A DNA stretch of 64,000 bases, taken from positions 62,001 to 126,000 of the forward strand of contig JAGYXB010000467.1 of the NCBI GenBank assembly GCA_022495005.1, given 5' to 3'. Below the pieces are notes generated by a model. That model saw only the letters and a list, made by a program, of their open reading frames with translations, was not told the DNA's origin and ran no database searches. A program made the position numbers and the translations under genes. The DNA comes from Rhyacophila brunnea. Lineage: Eukaryota; Arthropoda; Insecta; Trichoptera; Rhyacophilidae. The first letter of the stretch is position 1; each line of letters starts with the position of its first letter. Shown piece by piece: positions 12,875-25,144 of this stretch.

Positions 12875-13592
12875 GTACTCCAACATATTATGTAATATAA
12901 TATAATATTATATATACAAAATTTCCATTGTCTTTACATTCTGACATGGATCTTGGTCGCCTCCCGAATATGTTTATTAAATTTTTTTGAGGAAAACGTA
13001 TCTTATTATAACACATAACTAAAAACCATCAAATAAAATTGTACACGTAGGATCAATTCAATTCAATATCAATTCTTCTCTCATTTAATGTAAGTTCACC
13101 AACTTGTCATTTTTCAATCATCACATTTATTTTTATGCATCTTTCATTTTGATTAGTTCTACTCTGATTATTGGTTTTCGTGTCATCTTTTTTGAAAGTT
13201 GAAAACTATTTTTTTATCTTTTCAATTTATAGATTCTTATTGTTTGTATAATATATATATATATATATATATTATTTTTCATAGTAATTGTATTAATTTC
13301 ATACAAAAAAAATCCCTTTTAATATCCACACCGGACAGTGGCTTGACATTCGGATATTAAGGTAATGATAAAAATGTACTATTTAGATGGCGACTACCTA
13401 GAAAATTTCTCATGATGCCGAGGAAGAAGTGGAATCCATGGATTAGCGGTAACTCCCAACATGAACCCTGGGTTGCTGCGCAATTTGTCTGGCGCCACAC
13501 AAGAATTTTGAAAAGCTCTCCCAAAGGGTAAGTATATCTTGAAACCTTTCTGGTTATAGGCTAAAAATAAGGTTTAATATGGCATTCATTTA
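12875..13592. other. No gene recognised; one (TA)n run
   Basis: Contains a TA microsatellite at about 13250-13272 and a slightly GC-richer patch at 13320-13540 without a long frame. Confidence 0.4.
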
Positions 13593-15497
13593 AGCAATTC
13601 AATTCAATTCAATTCATTTATTTTACATATTGTGGACATTACAAATTATAAGTTTAAGACGTTCACAACATGACATTTAGAAACAACGAGATACTATTAA
13701 AACAATATTAGGTACATAACAAAAGAGATAGATCAGTATTAAGTTATTCTACAGTATAAATGTGTAAATACAAAAAAAATATATAGGTACAAGGAAGTAC
13801 ACCGGATGAGTTAAGCAGACCCTATTTTAATAATTTATAAAATAACGTCCACATATACTCATCCTCACGTAGATGGAATATATCAACATCCGAAGCGATT
13901 TGGTTAAACAGAGTAATGGCCCTACCAATCGGCATCACCAATGGCAGGTTAGTTCTGCTCCTCGGGAGAACAAACAACTGATGCTCCCGATTTCTAAGAT
14001 AGTTATCAGGAACACACAAGTCAATACTACCAAGAATGGCAGAGTTCTCATTCACACCACGTATAAGTCGAAAAAAATACGTGGCCAAATATTGATATCT
14101 TCTAGTACTTAAACTACAGTATGTAAGCATACCTAAGAGAAAGTCAGTTGGATAAAGCCACGGATAGTATCCATATAAACTCAAATAAAGGAGTCTCAAA
14201 AATTTCTTTTGAACTCGCTCCACCATAAGGTCATATTTCAACTGATGCGGGGCCCAAACAATCGACCCACTCTCAAGCCGGCTTCTCACTAAGGAATTAT
14301 AAAGAATTTTTAATACATACATTTAACATCTGAAAAGATCCGGGAAGTACGCAAGACGAAGCCCAACATTTGTAGCGCCTTTTTACAAATGATAGCAATA
14401 TGACCACTAAATGACAGCCTAATGTCAAACGTAATGCCAAGATCCCTTACAGATGCTATTCGCGAAAGAACTCTGCCATGCATCGAATATTGGAAAAATA
14501 ATACTCGCGAGGCTCTGGTAAACGATAAAATATTGCATTTTTCAAAAAATTGAAGTCCAGTTTTGTTACGCCTGTCCCAATCTAATATATTATCTATATC
14601 AAGTTGGAGTTGACGACAATCGTCCAAGGTGACAACTTCCATGAAGAGTTTCAGGTCATCAGCGAACAACAAAAACATAGCATTTTTAATGACCATTGCT
14701 ATGTCATTTATAAAAATCGTAAACAGCAGTGGCCCCAAGTTTGAGCCCTGAGGGACACCAGAAAATGTATTGAACGTCTGTGACTGATAGACGCCATATG
14801 ATACGTATTGTTGACGATTCCTAAAATAGCTCCCGAATCACTTCAGAAAACGATCGGACAATCCAATTAGTTGGAGTTTTTCCAACAGGATGTCGTGATC
14901 GACTCTGTCAAACGCTTTTGAGAAGTCATTGTAGGAACAGTCAACCTGATGGCCTCTATCTAGTGCTGACGACACATAATCTACAAATACCATCAGGTTA
15001 GTTTTCGTTGATCGGCCAACTCTAAATCCATGCTGCTCATTCATTATAAATGATTCAATTTTTGGATAAATCATGTTATGCATGATCATCTCAAGAACTT
15101 TTGCGGGTGCCGAGAGAACAGCCACCGGCCTATAGCTCTCCACTGATGACTCGGTACCACTCTTATGGATTGAAGTAACCTTTAACATCTTCCACAATTC
15201 GGGAAAGATACCCGTCTCCATCACAAGATTAAATATATATGAAAGCGGGCCTTTGACAAAGTCAATACACCCCTTTAAAAAAAATGTTGGGCAATGTAGT
15301 ACATAGTCTAGATATCGCATCATAGTTATTATTGAAATAGAATGAATTCTTCTTTGGAAAAGATGTTTTCCAAAAATATTTGAAGAACCAAACATTGAGG
15401 AAATTAGTTTCATTAACAACTGTAATAATATATTTTTAATACATGGGTGAGTACATACGAAATATTTTTTACTAACCCTACCGGCATTAAAAGGCAA
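13593..15497 (-). pseudogene. 5'-truncated non-LTR retrotransposon (Jockey/CR1-like RT, no RNase H)
   Basis: Read from 15497 down to 13822, the product is a reverse transcriptase: SYRPVAVLSAPAKVLE, then NEQHGFRVGRSTKTN, motif A YNDFSKAFDRVDHDILL, then GVPQGSNLGPLLF (motif B) and the catalytic LFADDLKLF, followed by thumb and C-terminal regions ending at TAG 13822-13824. One in-frame TGA (14838-14840) falls where a Trp is usual, and there is a frameshift near 14310-14322. The N-terminal RT motifs look deleted, because the expected GPDG patch before PTFFLKGC is missing. ORF1 and endonuclease are absent. The 3' UTR (13593-13821) ends in about four AATTG units, a simple-repeat tail rather than poly(A). 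Few breaks suggest a fairly young copy. The clade call is approximate. Confidence 0.85.
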
Positions 15498-16269
15498 GAC
15501 ATTCTAAGAGGGCAGCTGATTAAAGAAGGAATACGAATAATACAAGTATTGATGGTAGGTATCGTGAATATTACAAAATTGTCACCTGCAGCGCTAATTT
15601 TTAATTTATCACCCTGGACTTATATGACGTGTATCGTCCGTGTAGGGGTTTTGCGAGATTTTAAAAAACGTTTCAAGGGGAACCAAAAAGGTTAGCAAGC
15701 ACCGAATTATAGAGACACTGTTACAAAATTTATCTCTACGACTAATATATTTTAACAATATTATATAGTAATAACAGGAACTTAAATCACTTCCGTTACA
15801 CGTAAATAAACAGTTAATATTATATCAACTTATAAAATATAATAATAAAGTATGTATTCCTTATAATTTATAATATTACATAAATCTTTATATTAAAACT
15901 TTATATTATGTGTTTAAACTAAAATAATAATGGCAAACGCATGAGTTTATTGTCTTCACGGAGATACACATCTTGCGGCATTTAAACTTTACAATATAAT
16001 ATCGGTAACCAGGATACCTAAATTTCGCATGCAATTACACCTAACACGCGAAAGCTTAAAAGCACAAGAACAATAAGGTTAGACTCTGCAATATGTATAC
16101 ATCAAATAATAAACCTCAAAAATACCTTATATTTTGTGATGCTTTAGGCATAATCTTTTTTTACCTAATACTTCCTTAGCCGTAATAGTATTAGTGAAAT
16201 ATTCCCTGAAGAAAGGAAATTAGGACTTAATTAAAAGAATTACTTAATTCATCATAAAATTTCAAAAAT
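15498..16269. other. No gene recognised
   Basis: AT-rich sequence. The plus ORF at 15447-15695 overlaps the end of the LINE and has no resemblance to a known family. Confidence 0.4.
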
Positions 16270-16390
16270 TATCCAATCAGATTTTGAAATTGAATTTCTT
16301 TTATTTTTAATTTATGTACAAATTATAATAATGAACATGATAAATTATATAACAGGTCCACAAAATGACATTCAAAACAAAAAAAAATAG
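16270..16390 (-). repeat. LINE 3'-UTR scrap, related to 13.6-kb element
   Basis: Shares the order ttattttta-like start, acaaattataa, gaacatgac-like and ccacaaaatgacatt with 13610-13680, the 3' UTR of the LINE. Strongly decayed. Confidence 0.45.
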
Positions 16391-16423
16391 TGTTAACAAT
16401 ATTATTTAAATGCTATCGACCGA

Positions 16424-16640
16424 AGGTACCTACATACTTTTTGATCCTGATGGATTTAAGTTTTGTACATTTCCATTGGAGTTGTTTTTGTAACCCGGGT
16501 TTTTCCATTCGGCATCTTAATGCACTATACGCACTAACCAATGGTACTTATATTATGTAGGTACACTGACAACAAAAACAGTCGTTTATATAATACATTC
16601 ATACAATAAAAAGGATAAACCCTTACCTACTAAGTAAAGA
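16424..16640 (-). repeat. Dispersed repeat with core gatgccgaaaggc (copy 3)
   Basis: Minus-strand copy: on the plus strand it begins tatcgaccgaaggtacc and carries aacccgggtttttcc and cggcatctt. Same order as copy 2 at 9405-9620. Confidence 0.6.
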
Positions 16641-16744
16641 ATCACGTATAGAAATAAATTTTGAATATTTTAAGTGTTTGTAAAGCTGTAAGTATAGTAA
16701 ACCCTATCTTAAAAACTTTACGTATTACGTATATACTATAAAAA

Positions 16745-16835
16745 CAATATGTGAATTAGGCAGACATGGGATTTGAACCTGGGGCCCATGAATTTATAAG
16801 CCGAAACATTACCGCTAGGTAATCCTAGCGACATA
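16745..16835 (-). repeat. tRNA-derived SINE head
   Basis: On the minus strand it has a degenerate box A (cctagcggtaatgt) and a strong box B (ggttcaaatcc) at tRNA spacing, followed by the family's catgtctgcc. Directly followed at higher coordinates by a LINE fragment. Confidence 0.65.
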
Positions 16836-16857
16836 AAACCTGAACTGACTATTACCT

Positions 16858-17165
16858 GAACTCACCTCACGTAAGTAAAATACCAAATCCTAAGAGATTT
16901 GATTGAATATGTACAGTGATTAGCCTCCCAATAATTAGCATTACTAATGACAGGTTAGTTTTTCACCTGAGATAATAAACAACGGATGCTTCCGATTCAT
17001 AAAATAGTATATTAGGTATAAGATGTTATCCGAGACATACTTCTAAGAATGGCAGTTTCTATTTAGGTACATCGCATATAAGACGGGAGAAATTGTAGCT
17101 AAATAATACTTATAGGTGAAGGTTCTGGGGTCTCTCTAGAATTAAAATTAAGCGATATATTATAT
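16858..17165 (-). pseudogene. LINE RT C-terminal fragment
   Basis: Nucleotide similarity to about 13858-14110 of the minus-strand LINE: matching patches include tcacctcacgtaa, gatttgattgaa, atgacaggttagtt, aagaatggcag and cgtataagac-like segments. Heavily mutated and without an open frame. It joins the SINE head at 16835 with only about 20 bp between. Confidence 0.6.
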
Positions 17166-17545
17166 AAGATGTCGATTGATTAGTCTGGAGCGGTATTCAC
17201 CTTGAATACCATACGAAATCAAACTGAAGGTGTGCAAGTACGATTTTCATTGATAAGGGCATCTCCATTCATGCATCAAACAGTCAAACTTTAAGAAAAC
17301 TTGATTTAAATAAAACCAAATTTTAAATAGGTACAGAACATTAATTTTGAAACAAATGAAATGAATTTTCCTGTCATAACATTGAAATGTTAAAAACACA
17401 GATGCCCGCATCTATTATATAAATCTTTCTTCAATGTGAGAGTAGACGATTTTGTAATTCTAAAAAACATTTTAATTTAAAATAATTAATTTCAACAATA
17501 TTGGTCGTATTGAATTATTACTTATGGTCCGCGGGAAAATTATTC

Positions 17546-18050
17546 TTATTTTACCATGTTTTTATTAGCTCGTATTCTTGTTTGTCCAGTACAATTTTTT
17601 TCTTGTTTGTCCAAGATTTGCATTGGATGATTGACGATTTTTAACTAACTTCCCGATTAGCTAGACATTTGAAACTTTTAGAATATATCAGAACACGACG
17701 ACAATGCATTCTTTTAATACTTTTAGCCATTTTTAAGCAGAATTGAATTCATTTTCAGTTAATTATGTTTTGTGTGGAAACTTATTTCGGAAAAAATTCG
17801 TAAAAAGGTATTATTGGTTGCTAAGGGGGTCCTAGCAACTAAATTATTAATATATACGTGCGTTACTATGGAAATCAATATGAAATGTCAAAATGATATT
17901 TCAGTATTCTATATTTATTCAGTATTTCTATCAAGTACAAAAAAAGTATTTATTAATACATAGAATTGTCAAGTTGATATGATTCAAAAGAAAATTTAAA
18001 AACGTGGTAAGCATGTAAAAAGTTCTTTTTGTCTTGTAATTATATTTATT
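17546..18050 (-). repeat. Dispersed ~450-bp repeat, copy 1
   Basis: Reverse-complement relative of 25145-25600 and 33585-34033. Shared blocks include the accggacaaacaa patch, gggaagttagttaaaaatc, agatggctaaaagta, tgaattcattttcagttaa-type sequence, and the cttgacttgactagcttaaa end (diverged here). The ORF 17772-17963 lies inside it and is not a gene. Class unknown; no clear terminal repeats. Confidence 0.7.
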
Positions 18051-20126
18051 TGTGCTTAATAAATCCAGTATGGATTTAAACTATTGATAATATTATGAAA
18101 TATTTAAAAATTGAGTTTCGAGTTATTGCAAGCCTATAGTAGGTATGAACGTTTACCCTTTTGGTTAACTTTTGAACTATTTATCAGTGCTGGCAATATT
18201 ATTTTGTTTTGGAAAGTAAATTTATCAAGGGAGGAAATGAATGCGGCTTTGTCCTTATATCTCGTATTAACATCTATCTATAGGCAGAGAAATCAATAAA
18301 TCATAGATTATGCGATGCACGATGAATTATTATGGAAAGAATTTTGTGAATTTAAGTTAAGTTTTTTCCGTATTGTTTTATATCTTATTCCTTCTAGAAG
18401 AAAAACTCTGTAATATCAATATTTTAAGCACATTCGATGAAGAATATCATCTCTAGAATATAGATCTTAAATATATTTCTTAATACGGCAACATATCACT
18501 AGGAGACCAATCACTATGCTTAATGAAATACATTACATAAACATCTAGGCTTAATAAAAACGCATGTATATATTTAACTATCTTACCGGGTCTTGAAAAT
18601 TCAGTGCATTTGACTATGATTTCAATTAATTTAAAAGCTTAGCTCAAAATAGATTATTGCTATTCCTCTTTAAATTAGGAAAATTATTTCGTATTACGGA
18701 TTCATTTATCGCAAAAGTTACACTAGTATCGCTCACTTCTGTAAAAATCCGCAAGGATTCCAACACAATTTTAGATTCATTCGGGCAGTCTCAAAAAAAA
18801 TCCTGAAACTGGCATGAGGTATGAATAGATGATATTTTGTTAATAACCCATTTTGAATATGAAATTTATTTGACTTGTACCTTAAACTTAAACATTCGCG
18901 AGAAACACAACTGTAACAATTACTATAACAGCCTGTAATAGTAGGAGACTGCGTCAATTATTGTAGCTACACCGATACATCACCCTATAATTAGGTATGT
19001 TGAACGATTACAAAAATTACATACCTGTATCATACTATATTATGATGTCAAAGAAAACCATTATGTTTCAATATACGATCTTATATCATACATATTTTTC
19101 TATGGTCACTAATTCAACCGTACTAATATCCCGTTTACACTGCATGGATTTACTGCTGACCTGACAGTAAGTATTATCGCGGCCATAACAAAAAAAATGT
19201 AGGTAAACAAATCCTGCAGTTGCAAACTTGCATACATGAATCAAAAAAGTTTGGAAGTTTCTGAATTTTCATGCGACAGTAGGGATTTTTTTGATCTGCG
19301 CCTGCGCAGTAGAATGATAGTAGCAAATCGGGTAACCGATTTTCACTACCTGTCAAATAGTACTATAAAATGACAACATCGCGTCTCGCTTACTCTTGAA
19401 AAATGAGATTGGAGATACAGTCAGCACTTTTACGTGTAAATATTTATTGTCACGATAGTTTAAAATACGCACTATTGCTGCCAGTGTGTAGGCGCTATAA
19501 TGCTTTCAAGTGATGCTATATCAAAAGTCCATTACTCTATTTCTCGTTAATTATTTAAGCTCTTTTATATTGTAGCTATTTCTTTGCATTTTTTCTTTTA
19601 CTAATATCTTGTGATGACGTACTTTAGCTGCCGCCATACTTGAAATTTCTAAAAGTTATAAAATACTTCTTAAATAGACTTTTTATGGCAGAATTCGCAA
19701 AGCATAAAGGTCAATGAAGTGAATAAATTACTCATCCGTAACAATTTTAAGCGGTTCCCTTATATTTTTTTCAGTAATAAATCACCAATGTCCTTAAAAG
19801 ATTTGGTAAGATAGACTAGACACATAGTTTTTATAACAATTTTATTTTTTTGTAAGACTCATAGACATTGATTTTTCATAAATTTTGCAATCGTGTGATA
19901 CTTTATCACAACATTTTCTTCCACAAAAGTATTTTAACAAATAAATACTACTGCTATGTAAAGGAAATAGTTTTCTGTATACCTAATATAATTATAAGAG
20001 CTATGAAGAGGTTTATCAAAATTATCGTACATAAGTATGACACTGCGTATATGGATAATGAATTATATAAAAGCAATGCCATTGTCTATTTTTTACCATA
20101 TTCAATCCTAAGAAGATCATAATTAT
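18051..20126. other. No gene recognised
   Basis: AT-rich, possibly intronic or downstream DNA of the dpr-like gene. ORFs at 18111-18299, 18733-18957, 19174-19356 and 19868-20122 do not resemble known proteins. No second Ig domain exon was seen here. Confidence 0.4.
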
Positions 20127-20165
20127 AGGCCTACGCAGAGTGGAGATTGTTTTTAAGGGTGATGT
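20127..20165 (-). repeat. SINE tail scrap
   Basis: The sequence ggcctacgcagagtggag followed by attgttttta matches the tail of the SINE family. Only about 40 bp remain. Confidence 0.4.
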
Positions 20166-20852
20166 AGGTGTGTCGCTTACGATAAAGGAGTGATATGATG
20201 AGTGAAGGACAAAGTATGAATGTATACTGAAGTTGCTGAGGAAGATCGCGAGTTTATTTCCGGATTGGCAAGTACAGTTTACTTAGGTACAATAAAAACA
20301 ATATTATAAGATATAAAAAACTAGTGAGATACGCAGCCCGAGGCTTGGCAATACTGAGTGACTGATATGGAGTGACTGTTACACGATCAAGATAAAAGCG
20401 GAGTGAGATATGCATTAAATCTTGATAGCCTTTTTATTGAACCCCTCACGATTGAATAATGCTGACACTGAGTATCTCATGCCTTCGGTAGAAATTCATT
20501 TTAATAAATTTACTGAGTTAAAAGTTATTATTTGAAATTAGTAATTAGATTTGTGTGAGATCTGTATACTAAAAATATAGTAAACAAGGCGAAATAAACA
20601 AGTCTAATAAGTTTCATCATCATCATTTGGTATTTTTTTTTATCTATAAAATGATCAAAAAGGCGTCATATCTAAATTATAATCATACAAGTATTTCCAT
20701 ACATTCTTACAGCCTACATTTCTACATCTTGATCTCACGCATTATTTTCATATCTTTCTCACAATTGAGTAGGACTCTTTATCGTATATATTTTTAAATC
20801 TACCTCTTTCTTTGTAATGGAATACGACGTTCTATATGCGATGTGCATTTAT

Positions 20853-21210
20853 AATTGAAGGCGTCCCCCGAAAAGGGATCTATATGCAAAAACAAAATTA
20901 TTCAGGAGAGGAAAAAAACGTTTCATTCGATCATGCGGACTTTTAGGGTATATCTGTGATAATAATTATATTCATGAAAGCACTCTTTATCATTGACATT
21001 TTTTTTTGTTGATAATAAAATAATAAATCGTATAGACCCTTCTTCTACGGTAAGCATTTTAGTATTGCTAATATCTCAAAAACTGTGGCAGATAAAATAA
21101 TAAAACTTTCCAATTACGTGAGCAATGCTATATAGACCCGTTTTAGTCAATAAAATCACTTCTTGACATGATGTATTATATAGACCCCTTTTCGAGGGAC
21201 GCCTTCAATT
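20853..21210. mobile_element. 358-bp MITE with 33-bp terminal inverted repeats
   Basis: 20853-20885 and 21178-21210 are inverted copies (begin AATTGAAGGCGTCCC) differing at about two positions. The interior is AT-rich and non-coding. Both flanks read TAT, so a 3-bp (TAT) or 2-bp (TA) duplication is possible, or AATT may itself be part of the duplication. Superfamily unresolved (Harbinger- or Tc1-like are candidates). Confidence 0.85.
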
Positions 21211-21261
21211 TATGACAGGTAAATGAAATCTGACAGATATCTTACAAATATATGTATTTTC

Positions 21262-21436
21262 ATAATAGTGGAGGTGACATTATATTAACGGAAGTGAACA
21301 GATTTATTTTTTATTTTTACGATAAATGGGTGTTACCACTTGTTCGATATATTAGGATATTTTCCAGACCCGGGATTCAAATTTGGAATTCACGACAATA
21401 TAAGTCGATACATTACCGTTCGGTCATCGTGTGCGA
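21262..21436 (-). repeat. tRNA-derived SINE, near full length
   Basis: On the minus strand: box A gatgaccgaacggtaa, box B atttgaatcccgggtctgg, body with aatatatcgaacaagtgg, then tail near cctccac at 21270. Joins a LINE fragment at 21437. Confidence 0.65.
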
Positions 21437-21536
21437 CATGAAATAACGTCCCTCGTGTAATATATTAATATCCGAAAGGATTTGATTGAACACAGTTATT
21501 GCTTTCCCAATTGGAATTACCGATGAGCTTGCATTA
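21437..21536 (-). pseudogene. LINE RT C-terminal fragment
   Basis: Matches about 13843-13945 of the minus LINE: aaataacgtcc, aatatccgaa, ggatttgattgaacacagt, cccaattgg-attaccgatg. It covers the last ~30 codons of the RT ORF and breaks off just before its stop codon, where the SINE begins. Confidence 0.65.
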
Positions 21537-21799
21537 ACAGATCGTTAGCCACTTGGTTAACCTTTTATAAACGTACCACATAAGCGTGAAGTTTGATAAT
21601 TTTGACAGAAAATATTTCACAGTTAGAGCGACGCTGAGTGAAAGAAAATTGTGCAATAGGCTTTATGTAAGATCAGTTGGAAATAATAACACTACTAATA
21701 CCTAAATTTATCCTATGTAATTTGTGCGCAGTAGAAAAATCACAATCTGCGCGATTCCAAGGTTAAGTTATTCCATTAAAGGCCCTTATTCTGATTGTG

Positions 21800-21876
21800 A
21801 ATTTACCAGACTCGAGATTCCAACGCAGGACTTATGATATTATAAGCCAACACGTTACCGCTCGGCCATCATAATC
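21800..21876 (-). repeat. tRNA-derived SINE head
   Basis: Minus-strand gatggccgagcggtaacg (box A, close to a tRNA-Leu/Ser D arm), then gttggaatctcgagtctgg in the box B position. Lies 45 bp from the donor site of the dpr-like exon. Confidence 0.65.
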
Positions 21877-21921
21877 AAATATTAACTGTGAATAAAAATA
21901 ATATGTTTATTTAATACTTAC

Positions 21922-22138
21922 TGTTAACTAGTAGATATACGCTGATGACTCTCGGAGGATGCGTCGACAACTGGCACTCATAGAGGCCTTCATCAGAAGA
22001 GTTCGCATCGGAAAGTTTTAACCGCCAGTTACCGGGATACCGAAACTGAACTGCATATCTACTATCACCTGTATAGGTGGCGGCCCCAACTGTCAACAGT
22101 AGAGGGGCTTCTCCCTCGCGGCGTCTCACCCACGATAC
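21922..22138 (-). CDS. dpr-like gene, exon encoding second half of Ig1
   Basis: The 217-bp exon continues directly from exon 24356-24936: the phase-0 intron ends ttcaccag and the codons resume VSWVRRREG, giving the canonical Ig Trp. Then follow LLLTVGAATYTGDSRYAV, NWRLKL and the Ig signature SDEGLYECQLSTHPP with the second disulphide Cys. The donor is A|GTAAGTATT with plus-strand coordinate 21921 as its first intron base, leaving phase 1. Dpr (defective proboscis extension response) proteins are GPI- or membrane-anchored neuronal surface proteins with two Ig domains that pair with DIP proteins to specify synaptic partners. The CQ(L/I)ST(H) patch is typical of Dpr Ig1. The next exon, for Ig2, was not located at lower coordinates. 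The exact paralogue is not assignable by eye. Confidence 0.88.
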
Positions 22139-24355
22139 CTGGTGAAAAAAGTTTAAAATTAAACACTTTTATTAAATTTTAAATGCAATAACCAAAAATT
22201 GACACTTTTTAATTGAAGGAATATAATATGGAATAGTATCTAATTAAAATGTATAAAATTTGTGGATAGCCTATTGAAATATAATTTGAACGAAAATGAA
22301 TGTGTAGGTATTATAATAATAGAGACAATACTTTCGTATTACAACATGAATAACAATTAGAGAAGATTTGTATGCAAGTAATATACATATTAACTATAAA
22401 TAAAATTAAATTGACAGCCTGTTCTCGGCGTCATTTTTTGCTTACTCACGCAATGTTATTTTCGATTGTACGTAATATTGTATCATCTAAATATTGATAG
22501 TAGACTGTACTAGAAACTTATTGGTCTTTGTAGATAATTCTCGAGTGTAAAATGAAAGGTGAAATTGCTTGTATCTAATTTGATCATTAATTTTAATAAT
22601 ATCTTACATTCATATAATTTAAAAAAACATTAATAGCCGAGTAAACATACAAAAATAATAAGGATTTTTTCAATAACAGACTATCTGCACGCTTTTCATT
22701 TTAATAAGACATTTTCTAAATTGAATCACGGTTTGAAAAAAGATAAAATTATTGTGCGCATGCGTCAATCAAAAATGATAATATTATTATTGCTTTAACA
22801 TTAATAATGGGTAACCACAGATGTTTCAAAACATATATTTTGCCATTAGTAGATCTTCCGTATGATATACCGTCACACTATAAAGGGTGAGGGGTCTGAT
22901 ATTATTTTATGATTTCCGGAAAAGGGATGCCGGGGGTTGTATTACAAAACTAACAAAATATAAATTAATTTTCGCTGAAAAAATATTCCGTGAGAATATT
23001 AGTAGGTACTGAGAAAACTAATACTGAAATCGTTTCAACAAATTTGTTTTTAATAATTGAGGAATTTCAAAAATGTGTCAAAATTTATAAAAGAAAAAAT
23101 GTGAAGTTAGGGGAGGGGGTGAGAAATAACATGGTAAAATGCTTTTTTTTATGTACCACCATTAATAATAGTATCTACCTACTACTTTCGGGTATTACAT
23201 GTCACATTGACTATCGCCTTGTAAGAATCCAAATGATTTAAAATCAGTTGAAGCTTCAGAGCATAAACCAATTTCTGACTGTATAAAATCGTTTGGTTTA
23301 ATTTGGTCATCGTTTACAAGAAGATAATGCTAATCGGAAATGCCTACTGGGCATGCGCCGAATGTCAGTAAACCATCCACAACACTTACTGTAGCAAACC
23401 TTTTGTAAAGTCTATTTACATAACTTTCAATCTAAAAACAAACAACTCCCCAATTGTTATTTATAAAGATAATTATATCATATATTTATGAACAAAACTT
23501 TTAGATTACAACTTTTATTCGAAAAGGTCAGATTATTTATTTTTTCGGCGGCTTTAACTTCTTATATCTAAATTACAACGGGTGCAAAAAAAAACTCAAT
23601 TTTCTGTAATCCGTTAGACATAATTGTATAGTTTTTTTGCACCCACTATTGTCTACTTTGTAGCATTTGAATTTTGTATTAATAATAAACTAACCACTTT
23701 AATTTCTCTTCAGTCAAGCTATATGAAAATATATAATTGGTGTAGATGCTAACTAAATTGTACTTTGGCATTTGGACATCATACAGGAAATGATTTTATT
23801 CCGCATTAAACGTAATTTATTATGTTATCGCTCCATGCACAGTGTTCTGGGACATGCTACGCATGACTACCTGAATTTATAAGTACTTAACTCTTTGCAA
23901 GAAAGTACGCAAGAAATGCATATAGTATCGAAATAAGGAAAATTCTCCATTTTATTATCTCGGAAAGTAAATCGATGGCATTTTTTAAATATTTCTACCA
24001 CGATGAATCTATTAACGAAAAATTCAGATCCTTACTAAGCCAATAACAGAAAATGGTAGGCGGGTCTCTTTGAATGGTTTCAATGATTAATCTAAGCCTC
24101 ATTTATAGCATACCTATGTGGTGAGCTCTGTGATATTTAATTTTTCCTTTCGTTAAATGATTGAACCGCTCCAATTAGAAATGCGCACACCACTGTCTCA
24201 AACTCATGTTAAATTTTTAACATTGGGTCTGATCCAAAATTATCGGCTATGTGACCAAAATTGCATTATTAATACATTTTTTTTTAATTTGCATAAATAT
24301 GAGTTATAGAATCATGCATGTATATTATAATATTTTATTTATAAATATTACTTAC
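22139..24355 (-). other. Intron of the dpr-like gene
   Basis: 2217-bp phase-0 intron bounded by ACT|GTAAGTAAT at the 24-kb side and a T-rich tract plus CACCAG at the 22-kb side. It contains a 65-bp foldback at 23580-23644. ORFs such as 22990-23241 inside it are chance frames. Confidence 0.8.
23580..23644. repeat. 65-bp foldback with GGGTGCAAAAAAA ends
   Basis: Starts GGGTGCAAAAAAA and ends TTTTTTTGCACCC, so about 15 bp at each end pair. The 35-bp centre is AT-rich. It could be a very small MITE. Confidence 0.65.
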
Positions 24356-24936
24356 AGTTTTATCTCTAAGTAAGCTGACTCTACAATCCAGTAATGCTGT
24401 ATCTCCTGCTTGAACAACAACTGTCGAGTTATCCCCCCTGTCCGCATCCTCAAACTGTGGTCCGTACCTCCCTTCATGCTCATGCTTAGTACCCTGCCAA
24501 GATCTCGATATACTACTCACTAAATTGCTCGCGACATTGCCCGCAACATCACTCGCGATATTAACAACTACACTACTATCATCAGTTTTCGTAGCACTAG
24601 TTGTAGTAGAAAAGGAGTCAGTCACTGAACTGGTCAATGTCGTGACACGGACTCGTAGTGTTGTTTCACTTTTATCCGTTACGTTCACTAAATTTTCGGT
24701 CGGATTCGGAACGATTTCGTTCAGCGCGTCGTCGGTCTGGGGCACTTTGAACGATCTGTTTATATCAACGGTCTGATTTCCGAGTCGCATGTACTGCGGC
24801 ACACGTGTCGTGTTGGATATATGCACCGGCTGCTCGCTGACTGTCCACGTGGCGTCTGTTGTGATATGTGTCACAGCAGACGTCGGCGGCAACGATGTCG
24901 TGATGTTTTCGTGCGGCGTTGATTGGTTGTTGAAAT
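24356..24936 (-). CDS. dpr-like gene, exon encoding S/T-rich linker and first half of Ig1
   Basis: The 581-bp exon begins after a minus-strand tttgtttgcag acceptor (plus 24937-24939 = ctg) and ends at ACT|GTAAGT. It encodes about 140 residues rich in Ser, Thr, Val and Asn, probably an extracellular linker, then GRYGPQFEDADRGDNSTVVV, AGDTALLDC (first Ig Cys) and RVSLLRDKT, the A-C strands of a Dpr Ig1 domain. It reads straight into exon 21922-22138. The Met at 24946 lies in the intron side and is not a start. The exon starts with two bases of a split codon, so an upstream exon with signal peptide must exist. It was not identified. Antisense ORFs at 24525-24776 and 24923-25120 are shadows. Confidence 0.87.
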
Positions 24937-25144
24937 CTGCAAACAAAAAATAACAAAATTAAGTAAACACGAAATTTATAATAATAACGCACACGTTTCA
25001 GTAAAACCTTTTTCAAAGTACGAACATGGAATTGTTATCTACCCACGTAAAATATATCCTGAAAAAATACACTTAACACTTAAAATTTCTCTCATAGCAT
25101 CATGTAAAAGCTTTTTTTAAATTTGTGACTACAACAAAAATAAT

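Noticed and set aside
24525..24776. Plus-strand ORF of 83 codons at the dpr locus
   Set aside because: Exact antisense of the S/T-rich dpr exon; the open frame results from its codon pattern.
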